A stretch of DNA of 64,000 nt. Source: Chenopodium formosanum. Lineage: Eukaryota > Streptophyta > Magnoliopsida > Caryophyllales > Amaranthaceae. Positions 12,727-25,000 of this stretch are shown piece by piece. A model generated the notes under the pieces. That model was not told where the DNA came from. It did no database searches and saw nothing but the letters and a program-made list of their open reading frames with translations. Location: positions 27,663,632 to 27,727,631 of the forward strand of contig CM044867.1 in assembly GCA_024500155.1 (NCBI GenBank), read 5' to 3'. Position numbers and translations under genes: made by a program. Numbering within the stretch: the first letter of the stretch is position 1; each line of letters opens with the position of its first letter.

Positions 12727-14464
12727 TGGACTTCAGCACCCCTTTATCAGCCAATCTGTCCAGCAACCGCTCTAGGCTATAGCAGTCGTTGGTGTCATGG
12801 CCAATATCCTCATGGAAATGGCAGTACTTGTTTTTGTTCCGGTTTTTTGCCGGACCCTTCATAGCTGCAGGCTTCTCAATAGTCACCCGGTCTTTTATCT
12901 CCATGAGGATGGAGTAGCAGTCCTTGTTAAACTCGTACTTGGGGACATACGGTTTAAACTCTTTCTTTTTATTTTTGGACGGCTGATCAGAGTCCTCCGC
13001 CGCCCAAACTTCTTTTATTTTCTTTCTCTCTTCAGCTTTTTGAGCCGGCTGATCTTGCCGACTCCCTTTTTATTTGTCGGACTTCTTTGAGTCCGACTGC
13101 TTGCTGGTGGAGCGGAGTTCGGTCGCTTGTATATAAGCTTCCGCCTCCATCAGCGCCTCTTGAAGAGTGGCGATTCTCTTCCGGACGAGGTCAAACCTAA
13201 AAGTTGACCCGTCTTTTAGACCCTTGAAGAAGTCTGTATATGCAACATCGTCAGATAGTCCTTGGATCTGGATTCTCACCAGATTGAACCACCTGATATA
13301 AGAACGGAGCCCTTCCCTGTCTCCCTGTTGTACCGCGCCCAAGTCAAGACTTATCTTTTTCGCGGGTATATTCATGGAGAAGTTAGAGGCAAACAAGAAC
13401 GTAAGTGTCCTGAAATTGTTTATGCACCCAGGCGGCAGGTTGCCGAACCACTGTTGGGCAATGCCCTTTAGTGTAGCTGGGAAGCATCTACACCATGCAG
13501 CATCATCCAACCCCTGTAAATACATAAGGTTGGTGTAGGCCATCAGGTGGTCTTCAGGGTTGGTGGTGCCGTCATAGACTCCAACCAAGACATTCTTAAC
13601 CTTGGCCGACTGTGCCGCCTCAGTTATTTCCTTGGAGAACGCAGAAGGTTGTTCACCAAGTTTTAGCAGACGGAGCTGCCAGTCCAGTGGTTAGACTTGA
13701 TATGCCGCCTGACCCCCGAAGAGGGCAGGTTGCTGATATGATTGGGCGAACAGCCTGTATGGTTGCTGGGGCACATACAGGACCGAGCCTATCATCTGAG
13801 GACCTGTATGGACGGACGGGCTGCCTGACAGGTTCTCCTGTATAGATTGGGAATACCTCATCGAGGTATTCTTGAAGCTGTCTGGCATAGTCGACGTTGA
13901 AACCGAGTCAGAAAGCTGCTTGTTTCTCTTTTGCTCAATGATAAGTCGAGCATCAGAGTAAGTCTTCTTGCTGCCATCCGGCTCAGTATACCGGATGGGC
14001 TTCCTCTTTCCCTGGTCCGGGAAGCGGAACTTGGACTAATCGATAAAAGGCCTGCCCCCCTCCTTTATATTGGGATGTGGAGTGGGCTGCCTGTCTTTCA
14101 CGGACTTAGCCTTCTCAGAGTGGGAGGGCCTCTTTGCCGACTGACCCTTGTTGGGTCCAGCCATTTTCTTGGAGATCAGGTCCTTCATCTTCCCCTTAAA
14201 GCTCGTCATGAATTTCATGAACTCTTCTCGGGTGATGTGAGCAGTCTGTCCTGCCGCCTGGGGCTGGCCGGTTGACTTACTCGGACCCGCCTGATCAACG
14301 CCCCGTTCCCTGTTATCCTTGGAACGGATGCGTCTGGTTTTAAGAGATCCATCTTTGGCCGTAAATACTTCGACCTCTGGATGGGAATCTGTATCATGGG
14401 CCGAGTGGACCTTTGCTTCTGGACGTTTGTCCTCAGGAGGAGTTACAGTCTCTTGAGAAACCAT
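12707..14464 (-). pseudogene. Tat-like Ty3/Gypsy gag with three in-frame stops (copy 1)
   Basis: One continuous minus-strand frame runs from ATG at 14464 to about 12727, broken by TAG at 14036-14038, TAA at 13691-13693 and TAA at 13070-13072. No frameshift is needed. The middle part (13588-13070) is a recognisable retrotransposon gag domain (YDGTTNPEDHL, WF motif, DLGAVQQ, RSYIRWF). The downstream part ends with a CHFHEDIGHDTNDC zinc-finger-like block typical of Tat-lineage gags. Protease and all later domains are absent because the element is fused at 12726 to another element. Confidence 0.8.
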
Positions 14465-14480
14465 CTTAGAGGTACTCTCC

Positions 14481-14498
14481 CCACAGACGGTGCCAAAT
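14481..14498 (-). other. Primer binding site of the Tat-like element (copy 1)
   Basis: On the minus strand the bases next to the LTR read TTTGGCACCGTCTGTGGGG, against TGGCGCCGTCTGTGGGG in copy 2. This is the standard primer-binding sequence of plant Tat-lineage elements. Copy 1 has one substitution within the GGCGCC core. Confidence 0.75.
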
Positions 14499-14987
14499 GT
14501 TTTGGGGATTTTTATGTGTCCTGCGAGAAAGTTACGTCACCAAGATTGGGTCCTCGCTGGCTGTACCTGCAAACAAATGGAAGCTTCGGTTGTTCGGAGT
14601 TCTGCCTCCGACGATCAAGTTAGTATGTGTTCGGAGTAAAAAGCGAAAAGTAAAAGTAGATCTTCTCGAGTCCTGAGATCAGGTGTTTTCTCTGTTGTAA
14701 GAGAATTGATTGTGATGTAATAAATAAATGTGTCCCCAAAATAGGGTAAATCTCCCTATTTATAGGGTCATTGGTAAATGTGCCCTTACCTAGGTCATTC
14801 TGACCTAGATTTGGTGGGCTGCGCCGCTTTACGGCTTTCTTGGGAATTAGGCCCTGAAAGTCGTCATTCCCTGATGAGTATCTGTATGCCACGTGTCAAA
14901 TCCAGGTGAGTCCATTTGGACTCCTTTTAGGATGACACATGTCACACTCTCATTGGGCCACGTGGCGGGGTAAAAATCCCCAAATCA
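14498..14987 (-). mobile_element. LTR of the Tat-like element (copy 1)
   Basis: In plus orientation it starts TGTTTTGGGGATTT beside the primer binding site and ends near CCCCAAATCA, about 490 bp. The start is fixed by the primer site. The end is set by the inverted complementarity between GGGGATTTTTA and TAAAAATCCCC and is approximate. It contains a CACGTGTC and a CCACGTGGC motif, G-box-like sequences that may matter for promoter activity. Confidence 0.7.
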
Positions 14988-15716
14988 AAACTCAAGATTA
15001 ATTTCAATTGAACTTCTTTCACTTTTTTTTTAGATTTAATAAAAATATATCAGGTGAAACTTATTTCAAATTATTTAATCTCAAAAAAGTCAAAGTGTCT
15101 ACATTTACAATTGTCAATAATAAGAAATATTTACAATTGTCAAAAATAAGAAACTTATTTTGTATGAACTTATCTAAACTTATGTGCCTCAAATAAGTCA
15201 AATGCTGTCTATATTCTTATTTGACAAAACTTGTCACTTCTAGCCTTCATCTTATAAGTAGATGGCAATTGTGGAAGCAAAAACAACTTGTCAACTAGTA
15301 GCTTGTAATAAAGGTAGGCAGTCAAAGCACTAGATGTTTATGTTACTAGTATTTGGTGAAGAAAAGTTGTTGGACTTGTACTTTGTAAAATGCAATAAAA
15401 CCTATGAATATATGATTAATTGATTAAACACTACTCTACAACTACACATACTAGCATAACGATTGCAAGAGGAGTGAACCAATTTCATACTTTGAAAGCT
15501 GCTCGAACATTCATTATTGCAAACATTTCCAAGTATGAGAAGAGACAGTTCCGCAAAATTTCAGAATCCAGACATAATATGGATCCTTAGATGATACAAG
15601 GTACCAATGTACCAGTATTTACGGAAATGTCGATATTTACAGGTGGCTGTGAGGTATGTTACAAGTGTGGTACTATATACAGTTCAAGTTAATACATGAT
15701 GTGGCATGGAGGGGCT
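14988..15716. other. Gene-flanking AT-rich sequence
   Basis: No gene is seen. The stretch between the Tat-like LTR and the stop codon of the minus-strand gene should hold that gene's 3' UTR and terminator. Two near-identical AATTGTCAA-containing segments (about 15108-15146) form a short local repeat. Confidence 0.4.
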
Positions 15717-18700
15717 AAAACTCGATGCCACTGTTCAGTTGTACAGAGAACGCAGGTCTGCCAACATTTGAGAGAGGAGTCTCAGCTTTCAGGACAATCC
15801 CAGTGCTTCCAACATTCCCGTTCCACTTAGACCTACCAAGCTGAAATTTTGCAGCAGAAAAAAGTGTAAATATATGAGCAAAAATAGACGATTTTACAAG
15901 ACTGCATTAGAGAGAGAGTAATGTGTCCAGCCACAAGTCATCTTAATCTGAATTTACATTTGTAAATAAATTTAAAATGTAAACTTCCACATTCCATGCA
16001 AAACTTCACCTATAGCTAGATCTTGGGAAAACCCATAACTTACAATATGAAATAATGAATGTATAATTGGTAGTATAATTGTAATAAAAACAATTTCATA
16101 CAAATATAATCAGAGAAGGTTTAATGTTCAAATATTCACACATACTAACAGTGTATTATTTTCACCTTTTAAAAAAGTTTCAAATAAATTAGTTCATATA
16201 AGTTCCGAAAATTTAAAATCAATTCAGAAAACAGCAAAACAAGTTAAATTCAACATGGCTATCGCTGATAGCGAGTTAGTTCATCATAGTTATTCATAGG
16301 GACTACCTCTCCTAAAGCTTGTGATGAAGGTCTAACATTTCACATGTTGACGTAGATTCAGAATTTCAGATCTAGGGTTTTCAATGTAAACACCCCAGGA
16401 CTGAAATAACTGAACCATATACATGTAAAAGGCAATCTCTCCCTATCTTGCCATTTATGCCCATGAAAGGTCAGAAAGGGATTTATGCCATTTATGCGCA
16501 GAATGAAAGGTCAGAAAGGGATTTATGCCCATGCCCATACTCATGCCATGTCATGTCATGTCATCAAGGGTACATGACGATAGATGCCTTGTTCAGTAGC
16601 ATATGAGCCTAATAGCTGAAGATGAAATTAGGGAAAAACTAAATGAAGCAATGATAGCCACATACTTCATGAAATATGAAAAGATCATCTTAGGACAGTT
16701 GCAGAACCTAGTACAAAATTACACTTATACCTATCAATCTCATATAGTCATTTAACCAGTTTATGCATTCACAAAAATATACTAGAAAATCCATGTGCAC
16801 TCGGTACCATCACCAAAACTACAAGGATACAGATATTTAAAGGGTCTCAAGCTGAATTTCAAAATGCGACCAAGGAAAAAGAGCATTAAAATGAAAGCTA
16901 TGCAGCAAAAGGCAAGAATTAAATAGATAAAGCAACAAAGGTCATTGTGCAACTTACAGATACAGATGCAAACGCAGACGAATATGTTGAGTACGAACAC
17001 CCATAAATGAGATTCAACTTATCCTTGACTGAATGAACAAGTTCTGCCCGTACACCAGGATCACTTCCACCAAATGTAGGACATAGACTAACAAATAAAA
17101 ATAAGAGGTATTTTAGTAGATATAATGAGAAATCCCATGATTTGAACCCTAAAGCTGTAGAAGTGAAAAAATACAACAGTGCCAATCTTCATGTCTAAAA
17201 TCTGATATGACGCTATCCAGTAGCCATTGTGATAAGGAAACTGCCACAGCAACAGGATACAACTAATAACCTCTTCAATTTTCAAATATCTAAAGTTTAA
17301 AAGAAACTCTTAATCAGGAAATCCTCATGTCTAAAATTAATACCAGTAAACTACTCTTACATCTTAAATTCTTAATAGAATTATAAATAATACAAACTTT
17401 CATAATCAGAAACTACTTCCCTTTGCATGTTTGAGCTATCCAAGGCACTTGTTTACCACTCCTATTAGGTTTAAGCCCATAAACAAAAAATTAATCCACT
17501 ATCAGATTATCGGAAAAGTGAAGCATTCTATCTTGTTTTAAATCCACCCTAAGCAGCACTACATCGACAAACCAAGCCTCGGTACATGAAGCTATAATCC
17601 TAGGATAGAGGTAGTACAGCATGAAAACCATAATCAGATTTCACTGGAATCCAGACAGGATCTGAAAATAATGAAAACACGAGGGAAAGTGTAAGGATAC
17701 AAGGAAGTTCATACTTACTTAAATTGAATGGTTGGCCTCACCAAGAGACCGGAACGCTTCCAAGCCAAGTCTTGTGCAAAACCAAGTGTAAATGATCTAT
17801 CAGGCAACTGTATCATTGGAGTAATTTGTGTTCCCCATTTATTCTGCAAACACCAATAAAATAAATTAGAAACCAGCTGAAGAGAACAGGATATTTAAAA
17901 AATAAATGGGGAAAAAGCAAAATAATGTTGAACAAGCCTCTAACCAACCTTGCAAGAGAAACTGAACCTCATTTCACCAGGGTATTGACCCTGAGCTTGA
18001 AGCAAACCCCCACAAATAGGAAGAAATGCACTAGTGGTTAGTCCCTCCCCTGCTACATAAGTAAGCTGCCCGTTTGGAAACTGTAGATCCATGAATGACT
18101 GCAAGGCAAAGCACATAAAGGAAAATTTTAGAGACTATTTAAAACAAACAGCATTACATAACACATTAACCATCCTTCATGTACAGAATTCATCCAATAG
18201 CAGGGACTGTAACAAAAGGAATCCTAATAACAAAATTTTCCGAGAAGACAAGATAAGCTTCATTACAACAAATGAATTAAGTAATAAACCATAGAATAAG
18301 ATATCTTGATGGCACTCCAGTAATAAACCATATATCTAAGTCATCTTACAAGTACAAAATTAAGCACGGATTGTTATCACCAAATACCTTTAACCATATA
18401 GAGTATACAGTATACTGTAGGTTCATACACAATGTTTTGTGCAAACTAAAAAAATTATAGAGAAAAACCATTTCGCTCAACTTTAGGCATTGGTTCATAG
18501 TTTCCAGGTCCAATCTCATGATATTAATAAAATGAGGAGAAATATATTAATTTTATAAAATAAATAACCAGCAATTTTAACTACTGTTAATCAGCAAAAG
18601 GTCATGAAGAGATGATGCAAACTTGTCGTTATATTCAGAGACAAGTGATTTGTTCAGTACAAAAAATCTACTACCACTTCAATTTTTTCACCTAAGTTCT

Positions 18701-20246
18701 TTGAATGTGATCATTGCTCAATTTAAAAAAGCATCTCTAACTAAAATGACAACTAGTGGTGTTATGTACGCATTCTGTTGCACCATATCACTAAACTAAC
18801 TAGAATACATTACTGCTTATAATAATATCTTCAAGTATCATTGGTTTTACCTTTCATGCTAATTGAGCTGCAATTTTCAAAACACTTGAATACAAAAATG
18901 AATAACAAAGTAACACGGAGCCTGTGAATCCTGTTAAGCTAGCAAGGGCAATCACTAAAAACAATCGCAGTACAAAAACTACTGCATTCCATTATTTTTC
19001 ATACAATACTCAGTCCTCTCTTCCTTACTCTTGACATAAAAAGAAACCTCTTCTTTAACCATGTGCTTCCTTACAGGAGAAATAACAGATGCTTCAAAGT
19101 AAAATAACAACTTAACAAGGTAGATTAACTACAGCTTGAAGGAATTAAAACCCTTCAAAATAAAACAAATGTAACATCTCAATATCTCATATGAAATGCC
19201 TTCGAATTTATGCCAGAAGAGTTGAACTTACACAAGCCAAAGGATTGAGACAGATCATTGACATCAAAAGCCACCTTCTGTGCTTAGTCCATACTGCTGG
19301 ACATAGGGAGTGCAAACCATTCTAAAAACAAATGCAACAAATAGGCAATTAAAATCCATCTGGAAAACTAAAAGAAACTTGTTACAGAGAAAACCTATAA
19401 TCATACATATCTAGGTAAATTGGTGGTTGAAGGGTCAATTAAACACCTTTTCTTTCTAATACAAGTTTTAGGCTGCATATGTATGAACACCCCCCCCCCC
19501 ACCCCTCTTTTTTCAAGCAGAAGGCAACTTGCACCTGTAGTCTATTAATAGTGTAAGAAATCCATAGTTGATTAGAATTAATAAAGTTGAACCATGATTT
19601 CAAAAGCTCAAAAAGACCTCAAGTCAAGGCTTTAAAAGTGGGTTAGAGAGAGATGCATCAAAAGTTTTGCAAGAATGCTTATAAATCATTTAAGAATATA
19701 TTTCATCCACTTTTAATTAATTAAACATTCTGAATCAAAGTAGGAAATAGAGATGAACTGAAGAAATGGATCAAAATCAGGTTAAATAGCTTGTTTTGGA
19801 GCACTGAGGCACATTGCCAAACCTCATGAAGCAGAGAGATTAGGATCACCATGCGACATACAAGATTGCTTTTTGAAGTGAGCAAAGAAAACCCAATTGT
19901 GATTTATAGATTATTATGACAGGGTAGTTTCATAGAAATAATGTATTCATATTCACCTTATCAACTATGTTTTATAAGTAAGACACAGACAAAGATCAGA
20001 ACGCACCTTCCTATCATAACCATACCAAAGCAAGTGTTGCTTTGATAGATGAACTGGCAAAAGAAGTGTTGTATCACGAATAAAGAGAAGAGGTCCAAGC
20101 TGGACTAGAAACAAAGACGAATTCTGAGTTCCTGACGTAGAGCTACCACTTGATGCCTCAAGTCTCCATAGATCACCACGTGCAACAACAGAGCTTTGAA
20201 CATCGCGGGTTCTACTGTCATAAGCAGATGTCACATTTACAGTCCC
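15717..20246 (-). pseudogene. 5'-truncated copy of an unrecognised seven-exon gene (copy 1)
   Basis: Six exons can be read on the minus strand with GT/AG borders and a conserved frame: exon 2 20246-20007, exon 3 19321-19232, exon 4 18098-17949, exon 5 17843-17719, exon 6 17087-16958, exon 7 15842-15717 (TAG stop). Exon 1, the start codon and the promoter, present at 56108-56671 in copy 2, are gone: the sequence jumps at 21090/21091 across 1171 bp with a 2-bp GT microhomology. The remaining exons are open and almost identical to copy 2, differing for example at a Gly (copy 1) versus Val (copy 2) codon in exon 4. Without exon 1 a normal product is not expected. Confidence 0.8.
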
Positions 20247-21090
20247 CTGTGTACACAAATAATAAGATGTTTCAGAGACAAGGTCAAGAACCAAGACAGA
20301 GCAACATATCTACCTTCTACGTATCATGTGTGCTTATACGAAATCATTGTAGCACAACTTATTTGTAAGTGTGTCAAAACTTATATAAATTGTGGCAAAA
20401 CTTATATTTATTGCAGCAAAACTTATTTTGACTGAATTTATTTTCTTTAAACTTATTTGGTCTGAAATTATCAAACTTATCTTAACTAAATAAAAACATT
20501 CTTTCTAAATAAATAATAACATTTTCAACAGAATGGGGCCTAAAACAACAAACTGGATATCTTCCTAAAGATGGTCCAGGTCCAAAACATTCACAGAAAC
20601 CCAAGCTATAGGCAATGGTAAATCGACAAATTTTTATCTTGAAAGGATTGGTAGGATAATACCTGTTGTTCTTTATTTTAAATGTCGGCAAACAATTGAT
20701 AAGTGTAAGAATTTGACTAATAGAAAAAGGTAAAATTATCAAGGAAAAGCAAAAACAAACTCATCACTATACCAATATAAGATATGAAAAAGCAATATAA
20801 CAGCCGCATAGCCTACTACATCAAAATGCCACATGAGAAAAAAAAAATAGTGATTTATATCACTCTGAAGTCAGAAATCTGATTCTCTACCATCTAAACC
20901 TTAAACCAATCACTTTAGAACAAAGAATTATATCAGAATGCTTGGGCAAGCAAAGCAAACATTTCGCAAAGCTGCTACACTGAGCCTATACAGGTCACCT
21001 CAAGAGCTACCTTTAGTACTGTACCCTACCCCCGAACCAGCAGAGCAATATCATCATAAATTTGACATTAAAAACAATTTAACTACAAGT
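20247..21090 (-). other. Remnant of intron 1 of the truncated gene (copy 1)
   Basis: This corresponds to the 3' part of intron 1 in copy 2 (55150-55992). It is AT-rich with no RNA gene visible. It includes several AAACTTAT-type short repeats at about 20352-20476. Confidence 0.6.
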
Positions 21091-21100
21091 TGTGAACTTG

Positions 21101-21331
21101 TGAGGTGTTTGTAGGCGAATTGATTTGTTTTTGAACAATTAAAGTATTTTTAAGATTAAGTTAAATTGGATAATGGATAAGCACGGGACTAATGTGTTGT
21201 ACTAGTATTTAAATTTAGATATGTTATGAGGTGTTTTTAGGCGAATTGATGTGTTTTTGTACTGTTTTTTGTATTTTTAGGACCAAGTTAAATTGGATAA
21301 TGGATAAGTACGGGATTCGTGTGTTGTAATT
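21101..21331. repeat. Two-unit 126-bp imperfect tandem duplication (copy 1)
   Basis: Units starting at 21101 and 21227 both contain TGAGGTGTTT, GGCGAATTGAT and a shared AAATTGGATAATGGATAAG core, and both end near GTGTTGTA. The second unit is diverged, so the duplication is older than the large segmental duplication. The same pair begins at 57174 in copy 2. Confidence 0.75.
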
Positions 21332-21467
21332 GGACTATTTGTTTTAAAAATGTGGTTTTTTTTTTGATAATTTTACAAGGAGTTTTTTAAACCTATAAAT
21401 TCAAATTTAGTGGAAAATTTGAACTAAAAAAAAGTAATGTCATCAAATATATATACTTTTAAAAGAA

Positions 21468-21501
21468 ACTAGTTGTTGGTGTGCGCGCCACGCGTGCGCA
21501 C
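21468..21501 (-). mobile_element. Possible Helitron 3' terminus (copy 1)
   Basis: Read on the minus strand, a GC-rich hairpin (stem GTGCGC/GCGCAC, 9-nt loop, 21481-21501) is followed after a few bases by CTAGT (21468-21472) and then T. A hairpin just before a CTRRT end inserted next to T is the Helitron 3' signature. The 5' TC end was not identified, and no RepHel ORF is present. The adjacent C run and CG-rich hairpin stand out in AT-rich DNA. Confidence 0.35.
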
Positions 21502-22584
21502 CCCCTTCCTCCCCCCCCCCCCCCCCAATTTTGCAAAAGGTAATTAGTGAAAAACATTTTTAATGTATTGTTTATGAATTTTTTAATAAGCCGATTAGCA
21601 TATATCCAATTATAAATTAAACAATCAACCAATGAGTAATGTTACTCAACCATCAGCCGCAAATATTTTCCGATTTGTAGGAATTCAAGCTTTTCTTAAA
21701 AATGAAGCTCCAAGGAGTTAATTGTGGCAAAAAATTATCATTTTAATTTGAATTCCCAATTAACTATATTAGCATAATAATTTTTTTTTTTTTGACGAAA
21801 GAATGAAATTACTCATAGCTTCATACATGCAAATCACATTTGAAAAACATGGTCAGTACATTAGCTTGTATGCATTTGATTTACATTTTGCATAGACATT
21901 GAGAATGAAACTATTTTACAAAGAGAAGTTGCACAGGCTGCCCATATATACAACATATTCAATGTAAATGCAATGCCTAAGACAGTTGGACATCAAGACC
22001 AATTCATGTGATGGCAAATTGTAATGCAAAAAATAAATTAGGGCATCAATTAATGATATAGAAAATAGACTTATTTTCATAGTTTCCATGCTTAACTATG
22101 CCTAATTGAAGTATCCATTGACAGTTATATCTACCAAAATCTCCACTAATAGCCAAGAAACCTGTTGCCTACTCTTCTGATAAAACGGCTCGTGTCGTTA
22201 TCAACTTATCATCAACCTTTGAAAAATTGAGAGAAGTTATTCTCCACCATCGAAGAGACATAATGCAAGATGAAGTACCATTCTAGAGAAAAATAACTCT
22301 ACATTACATCCTCTTTCCTTGACGATGCAAGATAAAGTAGCCAAAGCAAATGCTATGTTTACAAAAGGGCATTTCTCCCCCAAAAAATCAAACATTCGTC
22401 GGCCAGAACTGATATATTACATGGGAACTTTGAATCACTTTACGCACTGTATACAAATTAAGACAAAATGGAAGGATGCATTAATATTTCTAATCTCAGT
22501 TACCATTAGCACCTTTGATTTTAAACCAACAAAGGACTTCTTGAAGTGAATATAGAAGCAAGAAGATTAAAGGCAAAATATTCA

Positions 22585-22764
22585 TTACTGCAATGAAAAC
22601 TTAGTAATCGTTATACAATCATAATTCATGTAATCAGGGTTGTCACAAAGGCCAAGTTTTGAAAGAACAAAGCAATAGGACTCCAAGTCAGTTCTCCTCA
22701 GATATTTCAACAGCTTCATCCTTTTGATGCACCTTTGCTTGCAATCCTCGACGAGAGTGCTTAT
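22585..22764 (-). pseudogene. Last exon of a uS15 (S15-type) ribosomal protein gene, orphaned (copy 1)
   Basis: After an acceptor-like CTCTAAG, a 60-codon frame (stop TAA at 22585-22587) encodes a peptide with RMKLLKYLRRTDLESYC and VLSKLGLCDNPDY. This matches the C-terminal block of bacterial/organellar-type ribosomal protein S15 (KLLxYLRRTD...Y...LGLRDNPDY). The usual Arg after LGL is Cys here. No matching upstream exon was found up to 23850, where the Gypsy element cuts in. It may be a gene fragment captured by the neighbouring Helitron-like sequence or the 3' end of a gene destroyed by the insertion. Confidence 0.6.
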
Positions 22765-23610
22765 CTTAGAGCAAAATAATAACGTAATTGTTAGCTACCA
22801 AACAATTCACATAAAGTGAAAAACATTATGTCATTTCTTTACAGTCACTGCCCTAGACATAAAATTTTCATACACGAAAGCCAAAGAATCAGACATAATG
22901 CTAAGGTATAGACCACACTCGCACACCAAACTGCTACCCTAGACATAAATTTTCATACAAGAATTGAAGTTTGTGTACACTAAACAAACAGCATAAGAAC
23001 TTTGTGGAAAATTACTGGATGAATTAGTGGCACAAGTTTTGGCTTCCATCCAAAAGGCAATAATGCCGGGCAACATTCCTTCTTGTTGCCACATAAAACC
23101 CAAATCCTAACTTTTTTTTGCCACATAAGACCATACTATTCCTTCAGCAACTCGCCATTCACCCAAATTAAATACATAAGTAAAAGACACCGAATCTAAA
23201 ATTGTATGTGTTATTTGACTGATCGATAGATTAATTCATACAAAAGAGAGAAATTTAGATCTCTCCTCTGTGATATCAATAGCACAATCTTCTACTTTCA
23301 GATACGAAACAAAGTTAAATGAAATTCTAATTTCTATTACACTCCAGTTTGGCAATAATACCTTTTACCATCAACCCCAACAAAAGAAACAATAGAAATC
23401 CCAGAACTATCTTTATGCAAAGTACTCACCTAGCAAACCGATTTCATGAAACAAAAGGGCCCAAAAACGTCCGTCACATAATGCTTTTACTTAAACATCC
23501 ATCAAAGGTAATAAAGTAGGAGTGACTAAGCATGATCAAGCATCAACTATGTAACAACAACTATCCCACTAGTTTTAGAAACACATCTAAAATAAAGATC
23601 CTTTAAAAGA

Positions 23611-23811
23611 AATAATAAAGAGAAAATTACGAATATGACAATGGCTACAAGTTTAGCGTTCGAATATGTAGATGTTCCTATCTCCCTGCCTCCCCCTCTT
23701 TCTCTTATCTCCCATGTATCACAAGGTTGGGAAATTTTTTTCTACTTGCTTGCAATACTAAACTTTATAAAAAGTCTTTGTAATAATAAAGAGAAAATTA
23801 CGAATATGACA
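23611..23811. repeat. 30-bp direct repeat flanking 141 bp (copy 1)
   Basis: AATAATAAAGAGAAAATTAC followed by GAATATGACA occurs exactly at 23611-23640 and again at 23782-23811, immediately before the poly-T tract where Gypsy sequence begins. It is conserved in copy 2 (from about 59700 and 59871). It may be a footprint of the Gypsy-associated rearrangement. Confidence 0.7.
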
Positions 23812-25000
23812 CTTCTTTTTTTTTCTTTTTTTTTTTTTTTTTTTGAGTAACCTTCAATTAGAATACTTGCATATTGAAACAATTTTTTTCTTTTGCTCCT
23901 TTTTTTCTTCCACATTGAAAATTTTTCAACTATGAACAACAATTTTCATTTTTTTCCAATTAACATACAAGAACAAATAACTTATCATATCCACCCAAAT
24001 TGTGCAAATTATGTGCACACTATAACTCCCTCACCTCACTAACTAGTAGCTCCCCTAAGCTAAGCTTGGGACTCGTAACCAATGGGGAAAAATTAAGCTC
24101 GTAATGTGGCTAAATAAACAATAAAAGGTTAAGGAAACAACATGGGTAGCAAGAAGGGAACAAATGTATCTAATATCATCTGAAGGCTACCTAAAAGAAC
24201 AAATGCCTTCGTCCTCCTCAATGTGCATAATAATGAGTCATACAAACATTACTCAAAGTTAAAAACCAATACTCAACTTCATTGACATACCAGGAACTAA
24301 CACACATTCCTCAACAATCAACTAGTCAAGCACTATATTCACAAGTAGTTGGGCAAAATTGACGCATATTAAGGTTTCAAGGCAATCAAACATACAATCA
24401 TGATCAACTAATCCACAATATTTATCATCAATACCCAAGAATCGAAACAATTCCGAAAAATTTTAATCAAGGGGCACAGGGAAGCATGATTCATAATTCA
24501 TTGGAATGTATTTTTGGATTTTTTTATATTTTGAAAGCAATAAATCTAACCTAGGAAAAAAAATAAAATCTAGACTAATAAAGAAATAAAAAAACTAGAC
24601 TAAGAAAGCAATAAAACTAAACTAAGCACAACAAAGAAAATAAAAAGAGAAGGGAAAGAAAGAGTGCCTATATATGTACAAGAAATCCCCCCCAAGCTAA
24701 ATCAAACAATGTTCCCATTGGCTTAAAGGGAAGTTAGTAACCCAAGTGACTACCCCACATCATCAAACCCGTAACCACCACCATCCCAAGCATTGCAATG
24801 CATCACCTTAGTACAATTTTGAGCAAGAAAGGAACAAAGTGTTAGTAGGAAGAGAGGCAAAAACAAGTCAGGTTCACTATTTTGCTCATAAATTTTTTTA
24901 TGCAAATGATAATTCAATGGTTCTAATTTCATTGGAAAGTAGACTTGAAGAGCTTTCCAACGATTGGTCACACGCAAAGTTTCGTTAAGAAACGCAAAAG

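Larger units (their letters stand above)
1..23904. repeat. Copy 1 of a large direct segmental duplication
   Basis: Base 1 aligns with base 34900, and the two stretches stay collinear to about 23904 and 59995. The offset is 34898-34906 over most of the length and about 36071-36085 after 21090, because copy 1 lacks 1171 bp present in copy 2. Matching landmarks include the hAT element, a Stowaway MITE, the broken Gypsy cluster, six exons of a minus-strand gene and a uS15-like exon. Differences seen by eye are sparse: single bases, homopolymer lengths, a 16-bp indel and a 7-bp indel. The duplication therefore looks young. The left edge lies outside the window. A false duplication from joined haplotypes cannot be excluded from sequence alone. 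Confidence 0.95.

Noticed and set aside
13612..14275. Plus-strand ORFs of 77 and 114 codons
   Set aside because: They are antisense shadows of the Tat-like gag frame.
16782..17285. Overlapping hydrophobic minus-strand ORFs (72, 88 and 65 codons)
   Set aside because: They run through an exon and its introns in mixed frames; only the spliced exon 16958-17087 is kept.
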